A stretch of DNA of 64,000 nucleotides, from contig CATKHK010000119.1 in assembly GCA_949751835.1 (NCBI GenBank), positions 1-64,000 on the forward strand. The letters run 5' to 3'. Position numbers and translations under genes: made by a program. How positions within the stretch are numbered: the stretch's first letter is position 1; each line of letters begins with the position of its first letter. The notes under the pieces are model-generated. The model did no database searches. It saw nothing but the letters and a program-made list of their open reading frames with translations, and was not told where the DNA came from. Below are positions 9,871 through 20,956 of this stretch, piece by piece. Origin of the DNA: Blepharisma japonicum. Its lineage: Eukaryota > Ciliophora > Heterotrichea > Heterotrichida > Blepharismidae.

Positions 9871-11556
9871 TTAACTTAGTCGTTTAAACCATCTAAGCTT
9901 TTTCTTCTTTAAGTCGAAATTGACCAAATCATTATTGACCAAGATAAAGTAAAAATGATTTCTGAATCCAACCACATAAGACTGTATATCTGAATCTAAA
10001 ATATTATTTTCTCCAATACTTTTCCACGTCATAAAATTGTTCATTTCGCTTTCATAAATTTTTCCTTTAATTTCAATAATGTAAATTCTGTTATTTGCAG
10101 TAAAAAGAATTTTGTTTTTGTCAATCTCTAAATGCAAATTTGAGATTTCCATATAATTGTCTTCATTAATATCAAAAGAAATAAGCTTATCTAGATACTT
10201 TCCAGCTACTAGAATATGATCTTTATATGCAATGAGTGATGTGTTTCTGAAATCACCTTTAGGTAGAGGTGGGCAAGCTTCCCAACTATTTTCATCTAAA
10301 TTAAATTTGCTTGATACTGCTGGGTCACCACCAAGCGCATAAATATAGTTTTTAAAATAAGCCAAGCCAATCTGATGAGTCTGAGCTCCTGGCGACATCA
10401 AAGTAATATTTTTATGACTATCTACAATAAAAGTTTTTCCAGTAATTTCTCTTTCGTTGAGCTTTCCACCATAAAAAAATATTCCTCTGTTGTCAGGGAT
10501 TATAGCAGATCCATAAAAGCTGAGATTATTAATCAGATCAAAGCATTTTGATGTAGATTTCAAGGTTCCGAGATTCCAAGTTACAATTTCATTGGTATTC
10601 CATTTCATAAAGACAATCTCATTTGTTGCCTCATAATCTTTTTCAAAAGGGTTAGAAATTTCGCTGCTTATCAATTGATTTTCTATTAACTCTTGGTACA
10701 AAATTGAGTCTTTTGGGATTTTTATGTTCAGCTCTAAAGCTTTTCTTTTCATTATGTTTAGGGTAAGGATTTCTTGGATGTTTGGCCTGCTTTTGTGGTT
10801 TTTCATAAGACAGAGCTCTATGATTCATAGCAGATCTTCAGAATACTCATTATTTGTGGCTATGAAATCATATTCTGTCACTGCTCTATGAATTTCTGCT
10901 AAATCATTTGCCTTGAATGGAAATTTAAGCTCGCACATTTCATATAAAATTACTCCTAAAGCCCATATATCATTAGTTTTTTTATGGCGATATTCATACT
11001 GCTCTGGAGCAAAATAGCTTAATTCACTGATATTTGGAATTTTTTCATCTTCAGCTGTGGGAAACCAATTGTGAATTCCGAAATCGGCAAGTTTTACTTT
11101 ATCATCATTATGAATAAATACAACATCTGGATTCAAATCATGATGTTCGATGTCATTTGAATGTAAGTATTCAATACCCAAGCATATTTGAATTAAATAA
11201 TTCCAAATAGTAGATTCTTCAAGGGGCCGAGATCTTTCATTTATTAATTTTCTTAACGGTCTTCCATTGTAAAAATCTCTTATTAAATAAAGTTTAGAAC
11301 GATGAATAAATGTATCAGTAATATTTACTAAATATGGGCAGTATAATTTGGATAATTTTTTGGCTTCTTTTTCTGCACCTAAAATTTCAAGTCTTTTAAG
11401 TTTTATTTCTTGCATAACACATATATTATCATCGGCTATGTAAAAAATACTTTTATTCCTGACTTTATAAACCATCCCATATCTTCAAAATATAATCTTT
11501 TCGATAACCTCATAGTTATTGATTGATGTTTGAGCTACGGATACACACTTTCCCAT
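9871..11556 (-). CDS. NEK-like pseudokinase fused to kelch repeats
   Basis: 561 residues, ATG at 11556, stop TAA, with TGA as Trp at residue 24 and in LLWIIELC. Residues 15-265 have a protein-kinase fold: NDIWALGVILYEM, SYFAPEQ and the C-lobe block LLWIIELC...SRPNIQEIL. Residues about 300-561 form a kelch-type propeller (FFYGGK, YIYALGGD, WEACPPLPKGD). Key catalytic residues are changed: the ATP-lysine position reads VMQE (Gln49), the catalytic loop is HHDLNPDV (Asp140 kept, but Lys to Asn and Asn to Val), and the glycine loop retains only one Gly. DFG (158-160) and APE (183-185) remain. It is therefore probably a pseudokinase scaffold. MGKCVS at the N-terminus fits N-myristoylation with a neighbouring Cys, suggesting membrane attachment. 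Confidence 0.85.
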
Positions 11557-14007
11557 GAATAAATAATTATTAAAGGCAATTTTCAATCATACGATGTGCT
11601 TGAGTTAATGGAGTTTTTATCAGTTCAAGTTACGAAGAAGATTAGACAGTTTAAGCGATATTATTGGCAATCAAAAGCTTTATGGTTTATTTCAAAGATG
11701 AAATATATGCTGAATATAAAAATAATCACTTTTTGGGTTATTTTAAATAAAATTCAAACACGAAAATCAAAAAATAGCAGAAAACAAAAGAAAGTGGAAA
11801 AAATTAAAAATGAGAAAGTTTAAAACAGTTTTAGATTTAAAAACTGAATATTCCTTTAAAATAGCCTTGAAATTATATAGAAAATCAATTTTTGATCCTT
11901 TGGAGAAATTTTCGTTTTGTGTATTTGTAATAAAATATGGTATATGCAAACTGACAATTTTTAGAAATTCATGAGTTTAATAAATTGTGCTTGAAATTCA
12001 AAATTCTTTGGGGTTCATATTTAAATAGAAATATAAGGACAAAATTTTTATGAAACAAATCAATTAATTTAAATTTTTAAAAGGAATTTGTTTTTCTTTT
12101 TAAAAGGAATTTGTTTTTCGTTTTCAAAGGAATTTATTTTTCTTTTAAAAATATTTGTCTTGAAATAAATAACTGCAAGCTATCTTATGATAATTATCAA
12201 AATCTATAATACAAACTGGCATAAGTTGCGTAAATTTTATTACTTTATGATTTTATTAGAAGATAATTTTTAATTTAGTAGAATTTTAATATTCAAATAA
12301 TTGAAAACCAAAGCATTTTAAAATTCCGTTCAGCTATGAGATTATATGCAGTTATTGATGACCAAGTAATGAAAAACTTGCAAGAAAGTTACTTTATTAT
12401 GTCATAAAAAAATAAAAGTAAAAGAAAATAAAGTGTGTTAGAGTTTAGAGATAAATGATGTCTAATTTACTTCTTTCATATCACAAAAGATCATTCAAAT
12501 GTCCCAAAAAAATGAGTATTAAGCTATTAATTTGTATATTTAAAATTAGACAACTTTATTTTAGTCATAAAATAAAAATATTACATAATTTACTGATTAG
12601 AAAATTTTTGTCCAATCGCGAGCAATTATTTCATAAAAACTATACAAAGTATGAAAGTATCTTTAATTTAAAGCAAATAATCCAACTGGAATTAAATAAA
12701 TCTGCTCATAAAAGTGTTCAAAGTTTTTAGCAAATAATTAAATCTTTTTGAGAATTAAATTTTATAAGCTTTATAATCAAAATTCATTAGAGTATATGTC
12801 AAGTAGGATTGATAATTTTCCCTAGTGGATTTGACAATACGCCGAGTTGAATAAAAAATTTATTTCTTTGGATGCTTTAGAAAAAAAAGCTAATAGATTA
12901 TTTCAGTTTCATTTTAAAAAAATATGCGCAAGAGAGGATTAGAATTTGAAAGAAGTTAAATCTAGATGATTTTTTTGAGCTGTTTAATAAATTCTGGGTA
13001 TGATATCAAAACAAATAAAATCAATTGATTGCAGCTCTTAGACAACAGGCTTTTAATATTATTCTCAACTATTATTTGAATCTCATAAAAGCAACCTATT
13101 CAAAAATATTTTAAGATATAAAACTACCGAATTCCATATGAGATATATTCCTTTGAAGTTCCCTTAAATTTTTAAGCTTAATTCACTCAAGTGTTTACAA
13201 TTGCAAAATCATGATCATATAGTAACTTCTTTTTATAAGCACATACACAATCTACTTAAAGAAGAAATAAAATAATCAATTCCTTCCTCAAAGCATCAAA
13301 AAGAAATCACCAAATAAAAACACATAAAAATCATTCATATATAAATTATATGAATATTTTTAATAAAGATTAAAACTTCTAAATGGACACAAACGCATTC
13401 TTTATGTATTTTTTCTGTAATTGGTATAAAAAGGCTTTATGCTTTTAATCGAGCATATTTTTACATGAAGAAAGTTTTTCATAATATAAATAAATGAAGC
13501 AAAGTGACTGGCTAGCATAAAATTGCTGAAAAGATTCACATTATCGAAATCTCAAATAATAGCAAGCAACCTACCACATAAAAATCAAGCGAAAATGTTG
13601 AAGAAGTTTCAAGTAAAATTATATACTGATCTAGCCCATTTTTCGGTCAAGAAAATCGGTTTCAAGAAGGATAACGAAATTCAAAATTAGTCCAAAAGGT
13701 AAAACTTTTTATATAGCTATTTCATCGAAATTATGATAATTTTATATTTTTAAATCAAATGGCTATTAGTTCAGTGCCATTTCCAAACAAAAGCCTTCTC
13801 TTGGAGAATTTTTCAAATTTTTCTATCGATGAGTTTTTTCTTCAATCTTTAGATTTACTTTTATCTCTTAAAATTCACTAATAAAATTAAGTTTATCTCT
13901 ATAAAACCTTTATAAACCTCAGCATTCTATTGGTCTTTTTTATTGCATTCTCGAATAGTCTGACAGCCTAGACAATATGGTTATAATTTACAAAATCAGA
14001 GCTGAAT
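11557..14007. other. Long AT-rich stretch without a convincing gene
   Basis: About 2.45 kb. Short open frames at 11596-11823 (+) and 12455-12730 (+) are Lys/Ile/Leu-rich, show no motif and are expected by chance in AT-rich DNA with only two stop codons. A 23 bp tandem repeat lies near 12078. No RNA gene or element was recognised. Confidence 0.55.
12077..12146 (+). repeat. 23 bp tandem repeat, three copies
   Basis: The unit AAAAGGAATTTGTTTTTCTTT starts near 12079, 12102 and 12125, an exact 23 bp spacing. The third copy is slightly diverged. The repeat lies in non-coding DNA. Confidence 0.85.
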
Positions 14008-15279
14008 ATGAACAACTGGTTAAGCGTTTTTATGATTCTTTTCTTTACATATGCCAGAGAAACAGATTTAATCTCCATAGGTAGTTCTCAATCAATCATA
14101 CAAGAAAATGACTGAAAATTTTTCCAAGTCCAAGGTCTAAATACTTCGTCTCTATTTTTGTCAGTAACAGTTGCGTTTGATCAGCCTCAGAACGCAGCAC
14201 TTGCAGCGAGAAGCGGCTCCGTTCCAACGATATGGAATGGAAAAATTCAAGCTGATTATGTTGATTATGATGGCTGGTATTTGGGCTCTTCAATTCATAA
14301 TTTAATAATCCATCCTGAGAAATATAACGACAGCATATTATACATAGGCATTTACTCTCCAGCCGGAGCTTCCTCGTACACTTTAAGTATCTCTCAGTCT
14401 GCTGAGCATCCTTGTCCGAATGATTGCTCAGGACAAGGAACTTGTAACTTTGGAAAATGCTATTGCAAGGGTAATTTTATAGGGAAAGACTGCAGTTTTA
14501 AATCAACGCGACTTTTTACTAATAAGTCTGTTTTTATAACCTTAAAATCTAAGCAACGAAAATTTGTGACATTTTATCATGATGAAGCAGATGTAGAAAT
14601 CGAGTTCAAGTCGTTCGACACAAATATCACAATTTATACCATGCCATCACATGGACTTGACACTTTATTGCCCTCAGCTTATGAATACAAAAACAAGATA
14701 TCCGGATTCCATGCCTTTTATACAGTGGACTCAGGCAGCAATTGATACTTTGGCTTGAATAACGAAAATTCCAAGTCAACCAATGTGATCGTGACAGTAA
14801 AACTGAAGGAATATCAAGTTTATGATATAATGATGATAATCTACTGTTTGGCCGGAGCTGTAGCAGTGATAATTACAGCAATTGTTGCTTGTATTATTTG
14901 GAATCCAAGGATTTTCCCTGGAGATTACCCAGAGTGGTCGCTAGACTTGAAGTTGATCAATAAAAATTTCCCAAAAAAGCTTTATAGCGAAACTAAATCC
15001 ACCTTTGAAATTTCTACTTGCCCAATATGCTTAGTGAATTTTTCTCCAAACGACTACGTTAGAGAACTTCACTGCGGGCATATTTATCACGACAATTGCA
15101 TTGATCTGTGATTCAAAGATAACACTTATTGCTGTTTGTGCAAGAAAGACTGTAAACACACTGAAAAAATTGTAATTTCAAATACTCAAAGCTCCTCTGG
15201 CAGTGAAGAATTAGAAGTTCAGGTAATGGTAGAGCCTCATAATAGTGAAAATCATTCAGTTGAACAAGGAGGAATATAA
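14008..15279 (+). CDS. Secreted/EGF/TM/RING-H2 protein, probable membrane E3 ligase, copy 1
   Basis: 423 residues with TGA as Trp. A signal peptide (MNNWLSVFMILFFTYA) leads a lumenal region with a YVDYDGWYLGSS-type domain, then an EGF-like module (about residues 136-162, six Cys from CPNDCSGQGTC to GKDC). A transmembrane helix lies near 272-296. The cytosolic tail holds a RING-H2 finger (about 338-380): CPIC, HCGHIYHDNC and CCLC, with Trp before the final Cys pair (DLWF, TGA). The layout matches single-pass membrane RING E3 ligases such as the PA-TM-RING group, but the lumenal part is different. Tandem with the paralogue at 15795. Substrate unknown. Confidence 0.85.
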
Positions 15280-15794
15280 CTATAAATTGATCGCAAGAAT
15301 TTTAATTCTAATATGGTAAGCTAAATTTTTCTTGGAATCTTATGTATTTTTAAATTTATTTGCTTAATTAAGATTATTTTCATAATAAATTGTAATCTTT
15401 TGCATTCTTTTTATATTTATCATTGCAAAAGAGTAATTACAAATTTAATTTTTTTTTGCATGCAATTATACTCTAAAATGGGATAAATATATAAAATTTT
15501 AAGTTTAATCTTATCAATAGAATTAAAATCTTAAAGTTATATATTGCACTGAATAAAATTTACATAAACCCTATTTAAAAATTATGAGAAAATTATATTT
15601 CATTATAGAATTTTTTATTTTTTTCTAATTTTTACTAGAATAAAGATATTACTCTAATTATTTAATAATTATATATTATGCTAAACATTGCTTGAGTAAT
15701 AAATATTTTAAACGCCTAAACGATGAAACTTCCCTAAATTTTTTATTTTATCATCACTTATCCAGCTATCGAAAATGGTTGCTTATAAAACTCA
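15280..15794. other. Intergenic spacer, no gene seen
   Basis: AT-rich gap between the two EGF/RING paralogues. A short frame at 15692 overlaps the start of the next gene in another frame and is not supported. Confidence 0.6.
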
Positions 15795-17168
15795 ATGATA
15801 AATCAAAGCATCTTCATTATCTCAATTCTGATATATTTGATATATTCTCAAGACATCGAAACAGTCACAATTGGAGAGCCTCAAGAGATATCTCAACTTG
15901 AAACTTGAAAAATTTTTCAAATTCAAGGCATAGAAACATCTTCTTTATATTTATCAGTGAAAGTAGCATTTAATTCCCATCGAGACGTTGCGCTGATAAT
16001 AAATAACAGCTCTATTTCAAATTTTACTGATGATAAATTTTCTGCTAATTATGTTGACTATGATGACTGATATTCTGGAGCTCTTAACTATAATATGATA
16101 CTTCAGCCAACTGAATATAATCCTGAGTCTTTATTTGTGATGTTATATTCTCCGAACAGCAGCTGCACATATACTTTAGAAGTTTTCCAAAACTCTTCGG
16201 TTATTTGTCCTAATGAATGCTCAGGAAATGGAAAATGCATATCAGGAATATGCGAATGCTTGGAAGATTTCATTGGAAAAGACTGCAGCATCCGAGCAAC
16301 TAGGATTTCAAGTGATAATAACACGGTGTTTTTGGACTTGAAATCAAAGCAATCAATGTTTCTATTCTTTGATGAAACCGATGAGGATGTAGAAATTAAA
16401 TATAAAGCATATTTAATGAACGTCACAATTTATACAAAACCAGCTGTGGATGATGATTCCTCAAGAAGTAATCAAGAGTATAACGCAATTTTACCATCAG
16501 CTTATGAGTACGAATACAAAGAAACTGGCTCTCATATAACTTTTAGGGTAAAAGCAGGTGATTCTTGGTATTTTCAAATAGTGAATAATGATTTAATAGA
16601 AGCAAATATAGCAGTAGATGTAGAAGAAATAGACGATGACGATGATTCTCAAACGATGACAATTATTTATTGCACAGCTGGGTCTGGGGTTATACTTATT
16701 ATCGGGATAATTATTTGTGTTACTTGCAAATTAAGATGTCTTGGCTCGGCAAGGCATATTAACGAAAGTCCAGGCATTGAAAAAGTGACTATTAAAAGAT
16801 ATTTTCCTAAAAAGCTTTATAAAGATAAGCATGCGGATAGTGAATATCTAGCCTGTCCAATATGCTTAGATAACTTTTCTCAAGAAGATTATGTCAGAGA
16901 GCTGCATTGCAAACATATTTACCATAAAAGCTGCATTGATCCTTGGTTTAAAGAAAAAAGCTATTGCTGCTTATGTAAAAAAGATTTCAAACATCCAGAA
17001 AATTTAATCGACGAAAGAATTGAAGAAGGAGTTAATATGCTAAGAATCCCATCTGAGATTGAGATGCCATTTACAGTGAGAAACCAGCCCGAACACCGAG
17101 AAAGAAGGTTAAACGAAGAAGCCAAAAATGAAAAAGAAGATAAAGATACCTTTCCATTAAGACTTTAA
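15795..17168 (+). CDS. Secreted/EGF/TM/RING-H2 protein, probable membrane E3 ligase, copy 2
   Basis: 457 residues. I chose ATG 15795 because it gives a clean signal peptide (MINQSIFIISILIYLIYS) and aligns with copy 1 from ETVTIG onward. The lumenal part has the same YVDYDDWYSG region (TGA Trp) and an EGF-like module (about 138-164). An acidic run (EEIDDDDD) precedes the transmembrane helix (about 287-311). The RING-H2 (about 354-396) is CPIC, HCKHIYHKSC, DPWF and CCLC. The tail is longer than in copy 1 and ends in a charged segment. A likely membrane-anchored ubiquitin ligase; the ligand for the EGF part is unknown. Confidence 0.86.
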
Positions 17169-17249
17169 TTTTATTCATCGGAAAAACTCTTTTTTAAATA
17201 CCATGAATATAAATATGTTATTTTATGAAAATAAATTAGTTACTGTTTT

Positions 17250-17918
17250 CTAAAAAGTTCTAATAAGAATCACTCCTAATATCAGCACAACAATTGCCCA
17301 TAAAAGATAAAGGACTCCTGATAAAATCTGAGAAAGTCTCACAGAAACTTGATCTTTTAATTGCCCTCCTATAAAGACCGCAAGAAAGCCTAATATAATA
17401 TATGCAGCTACAGCACCAAGGGCTACATAAAATGGATACCCTAATGCAGAAAGCATTAAAACAGCTAATATAGGCTTTTCGTACCATGAAATTGCAAAGA
17501 TCCTTGAACTTGTCTTTTTAAAAGTTTTCCACCAGTTTTGGTCAGATATAAAAGGCTCCATCTGCTCCTCGCTTGATTTCACTGTGACAAAAAATGCTTG
17601 ATAGAAAGAAACAATGGATAATATAAAAAAGATGATTCCCGATATTACTCTTATTCATAGTGCAGGTATAAAATAGGCTAATAGTCCACCTAAAAATGAA
17701 GCCACAGCTGTAATTAGGGTCATCATAAATAAAAAACCTAAAAATACAGCTGATTTCGGGCTCGTCGGGGCAAGGAAAGAGACTAATGAATATGATGAGT
17801 CACCCAATTTAACTAGAAAAATCGTCAGAAGAGAGCTCAGGAAAACTGCCAGAGGAGCTGGAGCGATTATGACTGGGAGGTCTTTTAATTTCATTTTATT
17901 ATTTTGTGGATAATACAT
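17250..17918 (-). CDS. Divergent GDT1/TMEM165-like cation transporter
   Basis: 222 residues, about six membrane helices in two halves, open with one TGA (IPALWIRV) and stopping at TAG. The second half follows the GDT1 pattern: a central charged stretch, then GAVAAYIILGFLAVFIGGQL...VSVR...GVLYLLWA. GDT1 proteins move Mn2+/Ca2+ in exchange for H+ in Golgi-type membranes and need two E-x-G-D-(K/R) motifs. Here the first reads VKLGDSS and the second SWYEKP, so both signatures are degenerate and transport is uncertain. The gene is divergent from the DUF726 gene at 18105, with 186 bp between starts. A copy of its first codons recurs at 20645-20768. Confidence 0.65.
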
Positions 17919-18104
17919 TATCTTGGTTATCAGAATGGATTAATAAATGGAAAATAATTGATGGAAATAAATTGATATTTTACCTTTTTAAATTATATTC
18001 GTAAAGCTATGCAAGCAATATTAAAATTTTTTTGTCAGTCTTTTTGGCATTATTTATTGAATAAAATTTATGATGAATCCTTGCAGGTATGTAAAATCTT
18101 ATAA

Positions 18105-20486
18105 ATGGAGTCGATCAGTATTGATCTTGCTAGTAAGTGAATTAAAGAGATTGAGTCATCTCTTCCTCGGCCGATTGAAGAGATCAATCGCATTATAAGC
18201 AATAAAGCTAATGAAGAAAACGTCTCTGAGGAAATACTTCAAGCTTTTGCTGAAAATTTGAATGTTTTGAACATTATTAAGTTCAACAAGAATGAGGAAA
18301 AAAAAATCGAGCAGAAACTTGCTGAAATTAAAGGAATTATTTATGATAAAAGAACTAATGATATAGGCTGTCTATTGCAGATCATAAATGAAATGAAAAT
18401 TGAATTTTTTGGGGAGACTGATTTAGAAATTAGAGAATTTACAAGAAATGAGAATTATTCTGGCTCAGATCATGAAGATATTGGCAATCAAATATCAAAA
18501 TTTGAGAGAGAAATATTTAGTTATTTAAAATCTACCCCTAATAAACTCGTAAGTGCATACACGAATAGCATAATTCAAGAATTTTCAGTCCTTTTCGAAA
18601 CTTACCTTAAAGATATAAAGTCTCTGAATGAAGCAGAGAGGCAAGATTTAGATTTTGACTATGAGTGTCTTACAATTTTCAGAAATAAAATTGAAAATCA
18701 ATACTCTTTTACGCCTAGCTCTTTATGTGAAATTTTTATTGAAGACTTCATGGCATTTTTACATAAGAAACTTCTTGAAGTTATTAATAAAGATGTTAAC
18801 ACTTTTTTATCAGACTACCGTTTTCAAGTATCAAAACTCTGATATATTACGAATTCAGAAGCAAAGCTGCATAAGGCAAATTCTCTAACTAACTTTAAAG
18901 AAATAATCCGAAAGAAATATGGATGAATTTCTCATGAAGTCGAAATCAAAATTATACTCAAATTAAAAAAAGAAACTAATCAAATATGACTAGAAAACGG
19001 ATTCGATAATCGAGACTATATCTGAGAAGTTAAGCGTTTTGCAAAAATGCAAATAGCTGACATTTTAAATGGAAACCTAAAATTATTTCAGAATGGTCAG
19101 GAAAACAGCCAAGAATTCAAAGTGGCGGCTTCAAAAATTCTAAGAGAAGGAGCTTTGAAAAATTCAGACAGCCAAATTTGTCAATTAAAAATAGATGAAA
19201 TTAGTCAGTTTTTAGATTTTTCTTTTTGTGAAAATTCCCACCTTCAAAATCCTCCTAATATATTTTGCCAATCTAAAGAAAACATGCTTTTTTTCTTATT
19301 CCATGCTACCCTTTTAACATCAAGCTTGCATATTGTAGCCTGTCCTGATCTAAGCCATATTTTAAAACGTGAAAGCCAGATTGAAGATTTTGAGTGGCTG
19401 AGGACAATTTTAGAACTAAGTTTTAAATTTAGCCACAATAAACCAACATATTTTACTCGGGAAGATAATCCAATTCTAATATGCAAAAAAATGCTAAAAG
19501 TTATTATACCTTTTTTATATAAAGCTCTCAAACTTAAAGCAAAAACTGAAATTCACAATATTTTAAGCGAAAGTCTCAAGAGTTATTTGTATATTATCAA
19601 GTTTAAAAACAATAGAATAAATGAATCTGAAACAATTAAAAAGAATTTCACCAAAATAAAAGAAGGAAATTCAGCAGTTGTGACAATATGTATTTCAGGA
19701 TGGCTTTCTGCTAAAGATAACAAGCATGAAGGCTGATTTCACGTTGGAGAGTTGCTGAATCAAGGCTTAACTTATGATTTTAAATGAAAATCTGGGCATT
19801 TAATAGACGCTATATTAAAAATTGGCTTTAACGTTTTTACTTGGTTACCTTTGCCGATTGGATTTTATAGGTATAAAACATTTGGACAAGGAGTCTTGAA
19901 GCCTTTGATAATTGGCTCAGGGATAAAATCTGCAATCAAAAGGCCAATCTTTGAAAAATTTCAAAATTTTGTAGACTTATCACGTAAAGATCTATTAATT
20001 CCAATTTCTTCTATTGTTGACTATCTTGCTGGGTGCCCATTTCAAGAAAAAGCAAGAGAAGCAGAAAATGCTGGCAAACTTCTCGCAGAAATTATAAATA
20101 GTGGTGCATTTGGTAACTCAAAAATAAACTTAATTTGTTTTTCACTAGCAGCTGAGGTGGTTTACCATTGCTTATTGAATATTTCTGCGGAAAAAGCAAA
20201 TACGATAAACCATGTAATATTAATGGGTGGAGCTTCTAGTAAAAATGGTGACTGAGCAAAATGCAGACAAATTGTAAAAGGAAGAATGATTTGTGTCTAT
20301 TGCAAAACTGACCAAATATTGAGATATTTATATAGAGCTTCTCAGCTGACTGAACCTATAGGGCTTGGTGGAATCGATGTGGAAGGGGTAGAAAATTTTG
20401 ATGTAACAGGGACTGTAAGTGGACATCTAGATTATCGAGACAAGATGGATCTAATTTTCCATTCAATAAATTATTTTGGGTCCTAA
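18105..20486 (+). CDS. DUF726/TMCO4-type alpha/beta hydrolase, copy 1
   Basis: 793 residues with several TGA Trp codons, ATG 18105, stop TAA. The N-terminal 450 residues are mostly helical and unassigned. The C-terminal part is the DUF726 alpha/beta-hydrolase: ICISGWLS, a nucleophile elbow ICFSLAAE (Ser680), VILMGGAS, then GRMICVYCKTDQILRYLYRAS (Asp736) and VSGHLDYRDKMD (His774), a plausible Ser-Asp-His triad. The elbow reads F-S-L-A, where the family usually has F-S-L-G. TMCO4 relatives are poorly characterised; substrate unknown. Its twin at 20957 has the same length. Confidence 0.85.
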
Positions 20487-20956
20487 TGGTGAAAATTATT
20501 ATAGACTAAAATAGTTGTCTTTTCTATTTTATCTTAATAAATTTGCATTATAATCCCATTTCATTTTATTTATGCCTCTTTATGCGATAGTCAGATCAAT
20601 TTGAAATTTAATTTTTCAAGGGTAAGAGGTATAAATCAAAGCCATCTGAGTCATCCAATTTAACTAGAAAAATCGTCAGAAGAGAGCTCAGGAAAACTGT
20701 CAGAGGTGCTTGAGCGATTGTGACTGGAGATCTTTTAATTTCATTTTATTATTTTGTGGATAATACATTATTTTGGTTATCAGAATGGATTAATAAATGG
20801 AAAATGATTAATGGAAATAAATTGATATTTTAATCCTTTTTAAATTATATTTATAAAGTTATGCAAGTAATATTAAAATTTTTCTGTCAGTCTTTTTGGA
20901 GCTATTTATTGAAGTGAATTTATGATGAGTCCTTGCAGCTATGCAGAGTTTTATAA
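20487..20956. other. Spacer with a copied GDT1-like 5' fragment
   Basis: Between the two DUF726 copies. Positions 20487-20644 are the 3' flank of copy 1. The remainder is the duplicated divergent promoter region and includes the gene fragment listed separately. Confidence 0.75.
20645..20768 (-). pseudogene. Truncated 5' fragment of the GDT1-like gene
   Basis: The minus strand repeats the first 40 or so codons of the GDT1-like gene at 17918, starting MYYPQNNKMKLKD. It loses frame by a one-base deletion after KLKD, then breaks off at the duplication boundary. It was carried along when the neighbouring hydrolase gene was duplicated and has no downstream coding sequence. Confidence 0.85.

Noticed and set aside
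11596-11823. 75-codon open frame on the plus strand
   Set aside because: It is Lys/Ile-rich, has no motif and lies in AT-rich spacer where chance frames of this length are expected with two stop codons.
12455-12730. 91-codon open frame on the plus strand
   Set aside because: Composition follows base content and no domain, paralogue or signal is visible; too weak to call a gene.
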